Notes: generated from the letters alone by a model not told the origin. 64,000 nucleotides of DNA from an uncultured Alphaproteobacteria bacterium (GCA_958295725.1 OY282368.1:1882001-1946000), one strand, 5' to 3'. Counted from the stretch's first letter, positions 28,240 through 37,081 are shown. Numbers and translations: made by a program.

Positions 28240-30450
28240 TCAACTCGACGTGATCAGCGTGCGATAGAGGCCATCCTGCTCCATCAACTGCTCGTGAGTG
28301 CCCTCCTGGACCACGCGGCCGCGGTCGAGAACGATGATCGCGTCCGCGTCCCGGATGGTGCTGAGCCGGTGGGCGACGATGAGACAGGTGCAGCCGCGCT
28401 GGCGGAGACGGTCGTCGATCTCCAGTTCGGTCAACGGATCGAGTGCCGCGGTGGCCTCGTCGAGCACCAGAACGGCGGGACTGGACGAGAGCGCGCGGGC
28501 GATTTCCAGGCGCTGGCGCTGCCCGCCGCTGAAATTGCGCCCGTTCTCTTCCACCGCCGCGTCGTACTTGCCGGGAACGGACATGATCTCGTCGTGGATC
28601 GCGGCATCGCGCAAGGCCTGGGTGACGTCGTGATCTTCGATGAGGGGATTCCACAGGGTGACGTTGTCGCGCACACTTCCCTCGAACAGAACGATTTCCT
28701 GGTCGACATAGGAGATCGTTTCGATGAGGCTGCTCGGCGTGATGTCCTCGACGGGCCGCCCGTCGACGCGCACGACTCCGGACCACGGCTCCAGCAGACC
28801 GCAGATCAGCTTCCCGACGGTCGACTTGCCGCTTCCGGAACCGCCGACCAGGGCTATGCGCTGGCCGGGCCGGGCCTGGAGGTTGAAACCCTCGATGAGC
28901 GGCGGCTCCTGGGGGTTGTAGCCGAAGGTGACGTTCTCGAGAGAGACGAAACCGCGGGGAGGCGGAGGAAGCGACTCCGGCGAGTACCCGGGGTCCATGC
29001 CCCGCGTCGCGCGCGCTTCCGGCTCGTAGTGCAATACGTCGTCGAGCCTGGAGATGTCGCCCTTGATCGTCTGAAGGTTGGCCGCGAACTGGACGAGACC
29101 CTCGATCGGCATGGAGAAGCTCCTGGCGAGGCTCTGGAAGGCGACCAGGCCGCCGATGGTGAGCGCGCCGTCGAGGATGCGCAGGCCGCCGACGCCGAGA
29201 ATGGCGACCGTGGTGATCGAGGAAAGCAGGGGCGGGACGACGTTCAGGAGGTTCGTGAAGAGCCCGAGCTCCTGCTGCGCGGTGAGCGCGTTGGCCTGCA
29301 TCCCGGACCAGCGCGTGAAGAATACGCTCTCGGTGCCGTTGGCCTTCAGCGTCTCGATCATGTGGACGCCGTTGACGGAGGCGCCGAACACCTTGCCCTG
29401 TTCCTTGAGCAGACGGCGGTTCCCGTCCTCCCGGGCGCGGGACACCAGCCGCAGCGCCAGCAGGTTGATGGCGACCATGCCGATCGCGACCAGCGTCAAC
29501 GTCAGGTCGTAGGAGAACATGACGACCGCGTAGACCGCCATGGTGAGCATGTTGATCGTGTTGGTGGCGAGCTCGCCCGAGATCAGCCGCGCGACATTGT
29601 CGTTCGACATCACCCGGCTGGCGATGTCGCCGGCGAAACGCTGGCCGAAGAAGGCCATCGGCAAGGTCACGACATGGTAGAAGAAGCGCGAGGTCGTGAC
29701 CAGGGAGAGCTTGGCCTCCATGCGGGCGAGGCAATCCTGTTGCAGCAGGGTGAGCCCCCCCTGCAGGACGGCGGCGGTTCCGAGACCGATCAGGAGCGGC
29801 AGGAGCAGGGTTTCGCTGCGCGGGATCAGCACGTCGTCCACGAATATCTTGGATATCGTCGGAATGGCGAGGCCCGGTACCACCAGGGTCAGAGTCGCCA
29901 GCACGACGAAGAAGAGCGGCGAACGCGCGTGGCCGAGACGGGCGATCAGGCCGCGCGTCACGCTCGGCGGGCTGCCCTCCCGGTGGAACTCCGGACCGGG
30001 GGCGAAGGCCAGGCACACGCCCGTGAATCCCTCGTCGAACTCCTGCATGGAGATCCGGCGCGGCCCCTGGCCTGGATCGTTGATGTAGACGACGTCGCCC
30101 TTGATCCCTTCGAGCACGATGAAATGGTTGAAATTCCAGAAGACGATCATCGGGAAGGGGAGGTCGAACAGGCGGCCCGGGTCGCGCCGATAACCCTGCG
30201 CGACGAGGCCGTACTCACGCGCCGCCCGCAGCATGTTGCCCGCCTTGCTGCCGTCGCGCGACACGCCGCAGCGTACCCGCAGTTCCTCGAGCGGCACCCA
30301 TCGGCCGTAGCGGGCGAGGATCATCGCGAGGCAGGCGGCGCCGCATTCCGTCGCCTCCATTTGCAGAATGGTGGGCGTCGCGCGCCGCCCGCCGCGCTTG
30401 CGTCCGAGGTTCGAACGCAGAGGGGAGTGATCGGGAGAGGGGGTGCTCAC
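28240..30450 (-). CDS. NHLM bacteriocin-system ABC transporter with C39 leader peptidase
   Basis: A 736-residue peptidase-containing exporter. The N-terminal C39 domain has Gln30 and catalytic Cys36 (QMEATECGAAC), His109 (FNHFIVLEG) and Asp125 (INDPGQG), so it should cut leaders after double glycine, matching the VAGG sites in the precursors at 44.3-46.3 kb. The membrane domain (about 160-460) and an ATPase with GGSGSGKST, FSGGQRQR, LVLDEATAALD and LIVAHRLSTI follow. GTG start. First of the two ABC genes, behind the HlyD-type adaptor on the same strand. Confidence 0.94.
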   Translation of the reverse strand: MSTPSPDHSPLRSNLGRKRGGRRATPTILQMEATECGAACLAMILARYGRWVPLEELRVRCGVSRDGSKAGNMLRAAREYGLVAQGYRRDPGRLFDLPFPMIVFWNFNHFIVLEGIKGDVVYINDPGQGPRRISMQEFDEGFTGVCLAFAPGPEFHREGSPPSVTRGLIARLGHARSPLFFVVLATLTLVVPGLAIPTISKIFVDDVLIPRSETLLLPLLIGLGTAAVLQGGLTLLQQDCLARMEAKLSLVTTSRFFYHVVTLPMAFFGQRFAGDIASRVMSNDNVARLISGELATNTINMLTMAVYAVVMFSYDLTLTLVAIGMVAINLLALRLVSRAREDGNRRLLKEQGKVFGASVNGVHMIETLKANGTESVFFTRWSGMQANALTAQQELGLFTNLLNVVPPLLSSITTVAILGVGGLRILDGALTIGGLVAFQSLARSFSMPIEGLVQFAANLQTIKGDISRLDDVLHYEPEARATRGMDPGYSPESLPPPPRGFVSLENVTFGYNPQEPPLIEGFNLQARPGQRIALVGGSGSGKSTVGKLICGLLEPWSGVVRVDGRPVEDITPSSLIETISYVDQEIVLFEGSVRDNVTLWNPLIEDHDVTQALRDAAIHDEIMSVPGKYDAAVEENGRNFSGGQRQRLEIARALSSSPAVLVLDEATAALDPLTELEIDDRLRQRGCTCLIVAHRLSTIRDADAIIVLDRGRVVQEGTHEQLMEQDGLYRTLITSS

Positions 30451-30520
30451 GACTCGAACGTTCTCCTGGAAGACCGGGGGGCGATCGCGGAAGGCATGAC
30501 GGTCGTCGCGCGACGCGAGC

Positions 30521-31771
30521 TCAAAGCCCGAAGGTTTCCTTGATCAGGGGTACGACCAAGGTAATGGGCGCCTGGCTCTCGGTCTTGATTTCGATGCCGG
30601 CGAGCGTGCCGGAAGTGAGCTTCTCCCCCGATGCCTTGGGAGAGGTCCAGGCGAAGCCGCTCACGGTCGATGGATCCGACTCGAGGAGCACCCGCCCGGA
30701 ATAGGGCGCTCCGTCCTCCGAAAGGGTCTGGACGAGGGCCCGGTTCTGTAGCACGGCGATCATGCCCTCCTGGCTGGCCGGGAACGAGGAGACGCTCTCC
30801 ACCGTCCCCCTCAGGGAGCCGTACTCCTCGCGCCGCACCGTGGTCGGGGACACCAGGACCTCCATCCCCGGATCGATCTTCTTGCCGTCGACCGGTGGTA
30901 TGTAGATCAGCACCCCGAGCTCGCCCTCGACCGTCTTGATGCTGAGCACGGGCTGGCCCGGGCGAAGCACGGCGCCGACCGTGGCCTTGATCTCGGTGAC
31001 GCGGCCCGAGACCGGCGCCGGCACCCGCTGCGTATCGAGCTGGGTCGCGAGCTCGTTCGCCTGACGCTCCGCCGCCTGGAGGCGCGATTCCATCTCGGTG
31101 ACGCGGGTCTTGCGCTCGTTTCGCCGCCGCAGCTCGCGGGATTCCAGGCTGTCGCGTTCGCGCAGCGTGCCGAAGAGCTCCCGCTGGGCCCGGTCGAAGG
31201 CCTGCTGGCTGCGTTCCACCGTCACCCGGGTGACGATGCGGTCCTGGTAGAGCTGCCGGTGGTTCTCGAGGCGTTCGCGAGCCACCTCGACCTGCTGGCG
31301 GCTGCTACGTTCGATCCGTTCCAGACGCCCGCGCTGCCGGCCGACGTTCTTTTCGACCAGCGCGTCTTCCGCCGCCGCCGCCGCCTTCAAGTCCTCGAGC
31401 GCCCGCCTGCGTTCCTCCACCAGGGCGAGCGCGCCGCGATGGCGCTCCAGCACCTCCCGGTTGGTGATCTCGGCCACGATCTCCCCTTGCACCACCGTGT
31501 CGCCGGCGACGGGGACGATCCTGGACAGCGTGCCCACGCCGGACGGCACCGCATCGACGACCGCGCCGCCGTGGCTCAACAGGATTCCGCTGGCCTTTAC
31601 GTAGGTCGGCACCTCGCCCTTCACGGACCAGGTCACGACCGCGGCCGCCATCACCACTATCGCGGCGAGCGCCAGCCAGGTCTTGGACGTGGTGACGACG
31701 AGCGCGCGGTCGAGCTGCTCCGGCGACGAGAGGCGGTCCAGCGCCGCCTGTCTGAACATCTGTGTACTCAT
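30521..31771 (-). CDS. NHLM bacteriocin-system secretion protein, HlyD-type adaptor
   Basis: Membrane-fusion protein of 416 residues. One N-terminal membrane helix (about 31-48), a barrel/lipoyl-like part (VAGDTVVQGEIVAEI), a long coiled-coil hairpin (about 105-250, rich in Glu/Arg/Gln), the second lipoyl half (VPAPVSGRVTEIKATVG) and a C-terminal beta domain. It bridges the inner-membrane ABC pair and the TolC-type channel. Its stop lies about 70 bases before the C39 ABC gene. The homopolymer hairpin at 31821-31869 is just upstream of its start. Confidence 0.92.
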   Translation of the reverse strand: MSTQMFRQAALDRLSSPEQLDRALVVTTSKTWLALAAIVVMAAAVVTWSVKGEVPTYVKASGILLSHGGAVVDAVPSGVGTLSRIVPVAGDTVVQGEIVAEITNREVLERHRGALALVEERRRALEDLKAAAAAEDALVEKNVGRQRGRLERIERSSRQQVEVARERLENHRQLYQDRIVTRVTVERSQQAFDRAQRELFGTLRERDSLESRELRRRNERKTRVTEMESRLQAAERQANELATQLDTQRVPAPVSGRVTEIKATVGAVLRPGQPVLSIKTVEGELGVLIYIPPVDGKKIDPGMEVLVSPTTVRREEYGSLRGTVESVSSFPASQEGMIAVLQNRALVQTLSEDGAPYSGRVLLESDPSTVSGFAWTSPKASGEKLTSGTLAGIEIKTESQAPITLVVPLIKETFGL

Positions 31772-31820
31772 GGCATGTACGATCGATAATAGGGGACAAG
31801 CGCGTGCGATTCCAGACGAC

Positions 31821-31869
31821 GCCTACAGCCCCCCCCCCCCCCCCCGCGCGGGGGGGGGGGGCTGTAGGC
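31821..31869. repeat. Perfect-arm hairpin with C17 and G12 runs
   Basis: GCCTACAG at 31821-31828 pairs with CTGTAGGC at 31862-31869. Between them lie 17 C, then GCGC, then 12 G. Folded, it makes a stem of at least 20 pairs around a tiny loop. It sits between the end of the sohB-like gene and the start of the HlyD gene, both read leftwards, so it could be a terminator-like barrier or a regulatory stem. The unequal run lengths may also be a sequencing error. Confidence 0.7.
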
Positions 31870-31939
31870 CAGACTCTCGAAACCTCTGGACACCCCGATC
31901 CCCGATACCAGCTTGGAGACTGAAATGTAACTCATGATT

Positions 31940-32962
31940 TCAGGGATCGAGATGGATCGAAAAGCGGTCGAGCGCCGTTCCCATCAGCTCCGCGACCCGG
32001 CGCCGGAGGCTTGGCCGTCCGACGCCCCGGATGTGATAGAGGTCCGCCTCGCGGCTCGCTTCGTACAGATAGTCGTCGCTCGTCCGGATCTCGTCCACGA
32101 GGCCGAGGTCGAGGGCCTCGCGCCCGTGCCAGAATTCTCCGGTGGACACGCGGTCGATATCGAGGGCCGGCCGGTACTCCGTCACGAACTCCTTGAACAG
32201 CCCGTGGGTGGCGTCGATCTGGTCCTGGAGCTTCGCCCGGCCCGCGTCCGTGGTCTTGCCCAGCATGTTGACGGTGAGCTTGAATTCCCCGGCCTGGAAC
32301 TGCTCCACATCGATGCCGCGGCCCTCGAGCAGGCGGTAGAGGTTCGGGATCATCGCGAAGACGCCGATGGAGCCGACGACCGCGAACGGGGCGGCGAGGA
32401 TCCGGTCCGCGACGCAGGCCATCATGTAGCCGCCGCTCGCCGCGACACGGTCCACCGCCACCGTGAGCGGAATCCCGCGCGCGCGGATGCGGGCGAGCTG
32501 CGCTCCGCCGAGACCGTGGCCGCTCGGGGCGCCGCCCGAGTTCTCGAGTCGCACGAGAACCTCGTCCCCTTCGGCGGCGACGGCGAGGATCGTCGTCACC
32601 TCGTCGCGCAGCGCCGCCACGCCGCTCGCCCGCACGTCGCCCTTGAAGTCGAGGACGAAGACGCGGCGCCGGACGCTTCCGCCGTCCCCGGAGCGTTGCG
32701 CCTTGCGGCGGGCTTTCCATTCGGCCTTGTCGGCCTTGCGGCGGGCCCGGAACGCCTTGCGCGGAAGCGCGGTCCGCTCGAAGGTGGCGACCATGTCGCG
32801 GTAGCGGCGGTTGAGATGGGTGACCCCGAGGAACGGACCGTGCTCGCGGCCGCCGCGCGCGCGCCGGGCCGCGCTCGCCGCGAGCCCCGCCACGAGGCCG
32901 AGCGCGGCGAGCGCCGTGAGCGTCTTCGCCGCGAAGAGTCCGTATTCGGCCAGCCATTCCAT
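31940..32962 (-). CDS. sohB: SohB-like serine protease (peptidase S49)
   Basis: Membrane-anchored serine protease of 340 residues. It begins MEWLAEYGLFAAKTL with an N-terminal membrane helix (about 8-30), as in SohB, and is followed by a basic region and the S49 domain from about 98. Ser176 (VAASGGYMMA) is the nucleophile and Lys228 (GEFKLTVNML) the general base. It would degrade membrane-released peptides in the periplasm or at the inner membrane. The ATG at 32962 fits family starts better than the longer frame to 33046. It lies next to the exporter genes but is separated from them by the hairpin, so it may simply be a housekeeping neighbour. Confidence 0.9.
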   Translation of the reverse strand: MEWLAEYGLFAAKTLTALAALGLVAGLAASAARRARGGREHGPFLGVTHLNRRYRDMVATFERTALPRKAFRARRKADKAEWKARRKAQRSGDGGSVRRRVFVLDFKGDVRASGVAALRDEVTTILAVAAEGDEVLVRLENSGGAPSGHGLGGAQLARIRARGIPLTVAVDRVAASGGYMMACVADRILAAPFAVVGSIGVFAMIPNLYRLLEGRGIDVEQFQAGEFKLTVNMLGKTTDAGRAKLQDQIDATHGLFKEFVTEYRPALDIDRVSTGEFWHGREALDLGLVDEIRTSDDYLYEASREADLYHIRGVGRPSLRRRVAELMGTALDRFSIHLDP

Positions 32963-33241
32963 TCGTTCACGAACCCGATCGCCGCGATGCCGGAGTCTTC
33001 GGTCCTGTTCGTCGCTCTCGCGGATCCGCGCGATGGCCCCCGACACGGCCGGAACCGTCTTCGGGGAATCCCGACGTTCCGCTTCCAGTTCCCGCCTTCA
33101 TGAAGCCGTGCGGCGGGCGTATGCGCACGGCGTCCGCACGCGCGAGACATATACCAAAGCGGGCGCGAGCGCGCAAAGCCCCGTGAATTCCCGATTCGCA
33201 CGACGTGCCCGATATGCCCGCGCACTCGCCGTCCGCCGGCT

Positions 33242-34324
33242 TCATCGCGGAGCGGTTCCGGCGGGCGACGGCGTCCCGTCGGCGTTCGTCCGGGGCAGAG
33301 CGACTCCGGTGACGCGGAGGATGTCGGCGGCGAGCTCCCGCGCGATCGAGGGATGCCGCCACGCCGCCTGGCCGTCCGCTCCGTCCATCAGGCCGATGAG
33401 GCAACGCCTGATCCGGTAATAGTCGAGGCGGTCGGGATCGAACGGCCTCGGGGCCCGATAGGACTCGAGGTATTTCTCCGCCGCCCGGTCGGACTCCGGC
33501 GGCGACAGGACGTGGCGGCCGAAGACGCGTATCAACAGCATCGTACAGGCGACGTCCAGCGCCGGATCGCCGAAGATGGCGTCGGACCAGTCGAGCACGC
33601 CGGTGACCTCACCGTCCCGGACGAGGATGTTGAGGGGGTGGAAATCGCCGTGGCAGATCGAGGGCGGCTCGGGTTCCGGGGGGCGGTTCGCCGACAGCCA
33701 GTCGACGACCGGACGCAGGCGGGGATGTCTCCCGGTCCGCTCGTCGAGCAACGTCAGCTCTCTCTCGAACCGGTATCGCGACGCTCGCCATCCCCCCGCG
33801 CGCAACGACTCGAGGACCGGCCGCGGGTCGATGCGGTGCAGGGCGGCATGGGCCTCGCCCAACATGCCGGGCACGGCCTCGGGCGGCGCGCGCAGCATGA
33901 GGTCGCCCGGGTGGAATTCCATGACCAGGAACGCGCCGCCGAGAATCGACCTGTCGGCGCACGTCGCGTGGACCCGGGGGGCGGGATACGACTGGCGGGC
34001 GAGTCCGTTCTGAACGAGGCTTTCCTTGACGGCCCTGGCCGCGCCGTAGCCCTGCGGGTACAGGCACAGTACCAGGGTCCGCGCGAGACCGGGGGGAGCG
34101 CCGCTCAGTCCGAAGCGGTAGATGTGGGCCTGGGAGCCGCCCCGCATCCGGGACGGCGGTTCCGCGTAGCCCAGCCGGTCGTCGGCGAGCGCGTCCCGGA
34201 GATACGCGAGCAGACGGGCGGAGAGGTCTTCGAGCGCCGGCGCCGGGTGGGCGGCGGCCGCGCTCCCGGCGCCGAGGACGAATTCCCAAGGACGCGCGGC
34301 TCGCGCGCCCGTCGATTCGTTCAT
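33242..34324 (-). CDS. Aminoglycoside-phosphotransferase-like kinase (APH fold)
   Basis: A 360-residue protein kinase-like enzyme. The catalytic loop HGDFHPLN is at 225-232 (Asp226 as base) and the metal-binding LDWSDA at 244-249. The N-terminal ATP lobe is recognisable (GGSQAHIYRF to LVMEFHPG). Such enzymes phosphorylate hydroxyls of small molecules such as antibiotics, choline or homoserine; the substrate here is unknown. In a peptide-toxin locus, self-protection is conceivable but unsupported. It is divergent from the HTH-like gene, sharing a 134-base spacer. Confidence 0.86.
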   Translation of the reverse strand: MNESTGARAARPWEFVLGAGSAAAAHPAPALEDLSARLLAYLRDALADDRLGYAEPPSRMRGGSQAHIYRFGLSGAPPGLARTLVLCLYPQGYGAARAVKESLVQNGLARQSYPAPRVHATCADRSILGGAFLVMEFHPGDLMLRAPPEAVPGMLGEAHAALHRIDPRPVLESLRAGGWRASRYRFERELTLLDERTGRHPRLRPVVDWLSANRPPEPEPPSICHGDFHPLNILVRDGEVTGVLDWSDAIFGDPALDVACTMLLIRVFGRHVLSPPESDRAAEKYLESYRAPRPFDPDRLDYYRIRRCLIGLMDGADGQAAWRHPSIARELAADILRVTGVALPRTNADGTPSPAGTAPR

Positions 34325-34458
34325 GCGCGGACTGCCGTAAATGTCGAAATCGGGGTTGACCCTACCACGATCGCATTGTCAAGAATATCGCCGAAGGCTT
34401 TCTTCCGGCGGTTCGACCTGCGGAGCGTCTCCATGCTGTCCCGAATCCGTGAAGCGCG

Positions 34459-34932
34459 ATGACGCGGCGCGACGGCGCCGGAAAGTCGATCCTGACGGGC
34501 CTGTTTTCCCTGTCTGCGATGCGGTTCCCGCGGGTCCGCGAAACCCCGCGGCGCGGCGGCGAGGCGATCGCGCGGGCGGCGCTGGCCAGCCTGTTTTCCC
34601 TGTCGGCGGTGCGGTTCCCGTGGGTCCGCGAAACCCCGCGGCGCGGCGAGTTGAAGGCGGCGATCATGGCCGCCCTCGCCCATGTCGATTGCTACGAAGA
34701 CCGCGACACGCGCCGGCCGGTGGGGCCGGACGCCCCCGGCGCGCGATCCGTCGGGTTGTCGTACCGGGAGATACAGAGGCGCGTGCGGGCGAGATATCCG
34801 GGCGGCCGCGTCTCGATCCTGACGATCAGATCCTACGCGAGGGACGCCAAGGAGGAAGGATGGGCGATGCCGTACCGGAGGCCGAATTCGATGCGGCGGC
34901 GCGAGACCGGGTTCCGGGGGCGGGACGCATGA
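34459..34932 (+). CDS. Small HTH-like protein with a repeated N-terminal segment
   Basis: A 157-residue protein I do not recognise. Residues about 95-145 (SYREIQRRVRARYPGG to YARDAKEEG) look like a helix-turn-helix. The N-terminal part encodes two copies of a segment reading FSLSA-RFP-VRETPRRG, from a 58-base repeat with 90-base period (34501-34558 and 34591-34648), so the true start may be later, for instance near 34666. Its stop overlaps the ATG of the next gene (ATGA), which argues that the frame is translated. It may regulate or assist the oxygenase/NlpC operon it heads. Confidence 0.55.
   Translation: MTRRDGAGKSILTGLFSLSAMRFPRVRETPRRGGEAIARAALASLFSLSAVRFPWVRETPRRGELKAAIMAALAHVDCYEDRDTRRPVGPDAPGARSVGLSYREIQRRVRARYPGGRVSILTIRSYARDAKEEGWAMPYRRPNSMRRRETGFRGRDA
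34501..34648. repeat. Two direct copies of a 58-base repeat
   Basis: The unit beginning CTGTTTTCCCTGTC and ending GCGGCGCGGCG occurs at 34501-34558 and 34591-34648, differing at three positions. The units have a 90-base period with 32 unrelated bases between. They lie inside the 5' part of the HTH-like gene and may be a dispersed genomic repeat (REP-like) rather than coding sequence. Confidence 0.75.
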
Positions 34933-35528
34933 CCGGCTTTCTCGATCCCGCGGATTTTCCCTTCGTCGAGATACTCGAGGGGAACGCGCGGGCGGTCAGG
35001 GACGATCTCGACCGGCTGTTGACCGCCGACCGCTTCGTGCCATGGCCGGAGAGGATGCTCTACGACGAGGGGTGGGACGTCTTCGGTTTCTACTGGTTCG
35101 GAGACAGGCTCCCCGGGAACTGCGCCGCGTGCCCCCGGACGGCCGAGGTCGTCGAGCGGGTGCCGAACCTCGTCACCGCCGGATTCTCGCGCCTGGGACC
35201 CGGCACCCACATCAGGCCCCATGTCGGCTATACCGACGAAGTGCTCCGGTGCCACCTGGGCCTGATCGTTCCCCCGGTCTGCGAACTGCGGGTCGGCGGC
35301 GAAACCAGGCCCTGGGAAGAGAACAAGTGCCTGATCTTCGACGACACCCTGGAGCACGAGGCATGGAACCGGTCCGAAGAGGACCGGATCGTCCTGCTGC
35401 TGGATTTTCTGAGGAAACCCGCCGCCGACGGTGGACGGGCGCCCACGCGAACGAGGCCGCACAGGCATCTGGAAGTCGCGGATCCGAACCCCGGATCCCC
35501 CGGAGCGGATTCGCGATGCTCGGGATGA
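34929..35528 (+). CDS. Aspartyl/asparaginyl beta-hydroxylase-like oxygenase
   Basis: A 199-residue 2-oxoglutarate/Fe(II) enzyme of the AspH fold. His98 (PGTHIRPHVG) and His143 (DTLEHEAWN) are the two-His iron site of this family, and Arg107 in LRCHLGL binds 2-oxoglutarate; FDDTLEHEAWN and RIVLLLD are diagnostic. In several RiPP pathways such enzymes hydroxylate Asp/Asn or other residues of precursors, a plausible role here. The start overlaps the preceding stop. The last 35 residues are low in family similarity. A CxxC pair (CAAC, 65-68) is unusual. Confidence 0.87.
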   Translation: MTGFLDPADFPFVEILEGNARAVRDDLDRLLTADRFVPWPERMLYDEGWDVFGFYWFGDRLPGNCAACPRTAEVVERVPNLVTAGFSRLGPGTHIRPHVGYTDEVLRCHLGLIVPPVCELRVGGETRPWEENKCLIFDDTLEHEAWNRSEEDRIVLLLDFLRKPAADGGRAPTRTRPHRHLEVADPNPGSPGADSRCSG

Positions 35529-36304
35529 CGCAGACCCGGCTGTTCGAGGGTCTCGGCGACGCCATGGAGGCCCACGCGATCCGGGCCTTTCCGGGAGAGG
35601 CGTTCGGCGCCGTGTTCGGGAGCCACGACCGTCCCGCCTACCGTCCCGTCGCCGAGGCCGCGGACGACTCGCACGCGGGTTTCCAGGTGGACGAAGCCGC
35701 GCTGCGCCGGCTGGAGGAGGCTCACGGCGCCTTGCTGGCGGCGGTGCGCACGCGCTCCTCGACCGCGGCCGGGAACGAGGACGTCGATCCGCTGCTGTTC
35801 ATCCCGAGCGCCGCGGAGATGCGGGCGCAGGCGGCCCTCGCGGTGCCCTTCGGCGTCGTGGTGTGCGACGGGTCGCGGCGCATCGATCGCTTCTGGTTCG
35901 GGGATCAATGCCCCCCGCTGCCTCTGCTGGGCCGGCCGTTCCGGCACGGGGTGACGGATTGCTACTCGCTCATCCGCGACTATTACCGACAGGAGCGGAA
36001 CGTTCTGCTGCCGGACTATCCGCGCGACTGGAACTGGTGGATACAGGGTCTGGATCTCTATCGGGCGGGATTCGAGGAAGCGGGGTTCCGGGTCATCGAC
36101 CCGGCGGACGCCGCCGACGCGGACGCGGTCATGTTCCAGATGCGGTCCAAGGTGCCCAATCACGCGGCCGTGCTGCTGGACGGCGGGTACATGCTGCACC
36201 ACCCGGCGTCGCTGCGGCCCTACGACACCTTGCGGTTGAGCTATCGCGAACCGCTGGAGCGGTGGAAGCGTCACGTCAAGTACTGGCTGCGGTACGAAGG
36301 CTGA
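35516..36304 (+). CDS. NlpC/P60-type protein, resembling phage lambda tail protein K
   Basis: A 262-residue protein with two parts. Residues 18-120 resemble a JAMM/MPN metalloprotease domain (EAHAIRAFPGEAFGAVF) but the zinc-binding His-x-His motif is absent (AAVRTRSSTA in its place). Residues 140-260 are an NlpC/P60 (C40) domain: Cys149 in GVTDCYSLIRDYY, DYPRDWNWWIQGLDLY, and His216 (KVPNHAAVLL) as the catalytic pair. This JAMM-C40 order is that of lambda K, a phage tail assembly peptidase. No other phage genes are near. Coupled to the AspH-like gene. The alternative start ATG 35525 overlaps the previous stop. Possible roles: peptide maturation or cell-wall action. Confidence 0.78.
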   Translation: MLGMTQTRLFEGLGDAMEAHAIRAFPGEAFGAVFGSHDRPAYRPVAEAADDSHAGFQVDEAALRRLEEAHGALLAAVRTRSSTAAGNEDVDPLLFIPSAAEMRAQAALAVPFGVVVCDGSRRIDRFWFGDQCPPLPLLGRPFRHGVTDCYSLIRDYYRQERNVLLPDYPRDWNWWIQGLDLYRAGFEEAGFRVIDPADAADADAVMFQMRSKVPNHAAVLLDGGYMLHHPASLRPYDTLRLSYREPLERWKRHVKYWLRYEG

Positions 36305-36370
36305 AGCGCGTCGCCCGCGCCCTCCCGTCGTCGGACGGGGGCCGCGACCGGACACCGGGGCCGGCCCCGC

Positions 36371-37000
36371 TCAGAACCTGAAGTTGAGTCCGCCGAGGAA
36401 GACGTAGGTCCCCCCCTGGTTCTCGGTGAACCAGGTCCACTCCGTGCGCAGGTTCACCCGTTCGGTCAGTTCGACGTCCACGCCCACCCCCAAGAGCGGC
36501 GACACGTCGTCGTCCTTGATCGTGCGGGCGAAAGCGCCGGAACCGCACGTCAATTTGTCTTCCAACTGCCACCGGTACACGCCGGCCTTCCCGAACGGCC
36601 TGATCCGCCCGGTATCCATTGGCATCCATCCCACGGCCGCGGCGTAGACGGACCAAGCCGAAAATTCGAGGCGCGAGGCGCTCCCGTCTAAACAGATAGT
36701 AGGTGTGTAGTCGATCTCCAGCGCCTCGTGCGAGAACAATCCCGCTTCGATCGCGACGTGCGGCAAAACCTCGAAACCTCCGTACACCGTGTACACGATC
36801 TCTTCATCGTCGGTGCGGCAGGCGGCGCGCGACGCGCAGTCTTCGACCTCGTCGTCCCAGAAATTGAATATCCCGTGGCCGATCGAGGCGCCGGCGTATC
36901 CGCCCTTCGGCAAGCCCTCGCCTGCGTGGGCCGCGCCCGCCAGAGCGGCCCCCAACAGGGCCGCCGCCGCCACAACTCCCGCGAACTTACCCGCCTTCAT
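36371..37000 (-). CDS. Small outer-membrane beta-barrel protein
   Basis: A 209-residue protein with a clear signal peptide (1-26, cut after AAHA) and alternating hydrophobic strands ending in Phe-Arg-Phe (GGLNFRF), the C-terminal signature for the Bam machinery. GYAGASIGHGIFNF opens the barrel as in OmpW/OmpA-like eight-strand porins. Four cysteines (EDCASRAAC, PTICLDG, LTCGSG) are likely paired in extracellular loops. AAGGAG lies before the ATG at 37000. It sits between the oxygenase genes of the locus; whether it belongs to it is unknown. Confidence 0.85.
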   Translation of the reverse strand: MKAGKFAGVVAAAALLGAALAGAAHAGEGLPKGGYAGASIGHGIFNFWDDEVEDCASRAACRTDDEEIVYTVYGGFEVLPHVAIEAGLFSHEALEIDYTPTICLDGSASRLEFSAWSVYAAAVGWMPMDTGRIRPFGKAGVYRWQLEDKLTCGSGAFARTIKDDDVSPLLGVGVDVELTERVNLRTEWTWFTENQGGTYVFLGGLNFRF

Positions 37001-37081
37001 CGACAATGCTCCTTTCGCATCTCCCAGGACCGTCCGCTCGACGGCCCATGCGTCAAGTATACCCCACAAGCCCACGATGCG

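Noticed and set aside
24854..28267. A 1137-residue open frame on the plus strand across the ABC transporter region
   Set aside because: It is the mirror frame of the high-GC ABC gene; it has no domain pattern, and the minus-strand frame has every ABC motif.
34321..34683. A minus-strand gene of about 120 residues over the 58-base repeats
   Set aside because: It exists only because the repeat lacks stops on that strand; the plus-strand frame is coupled to a real downstream gene.
35516..36304. Part of a prophage tail module
   Set aside because: No other tail, capsid, terminase or integrase gene lies near, and the gene is coupled to an AspH-like oxygenase.
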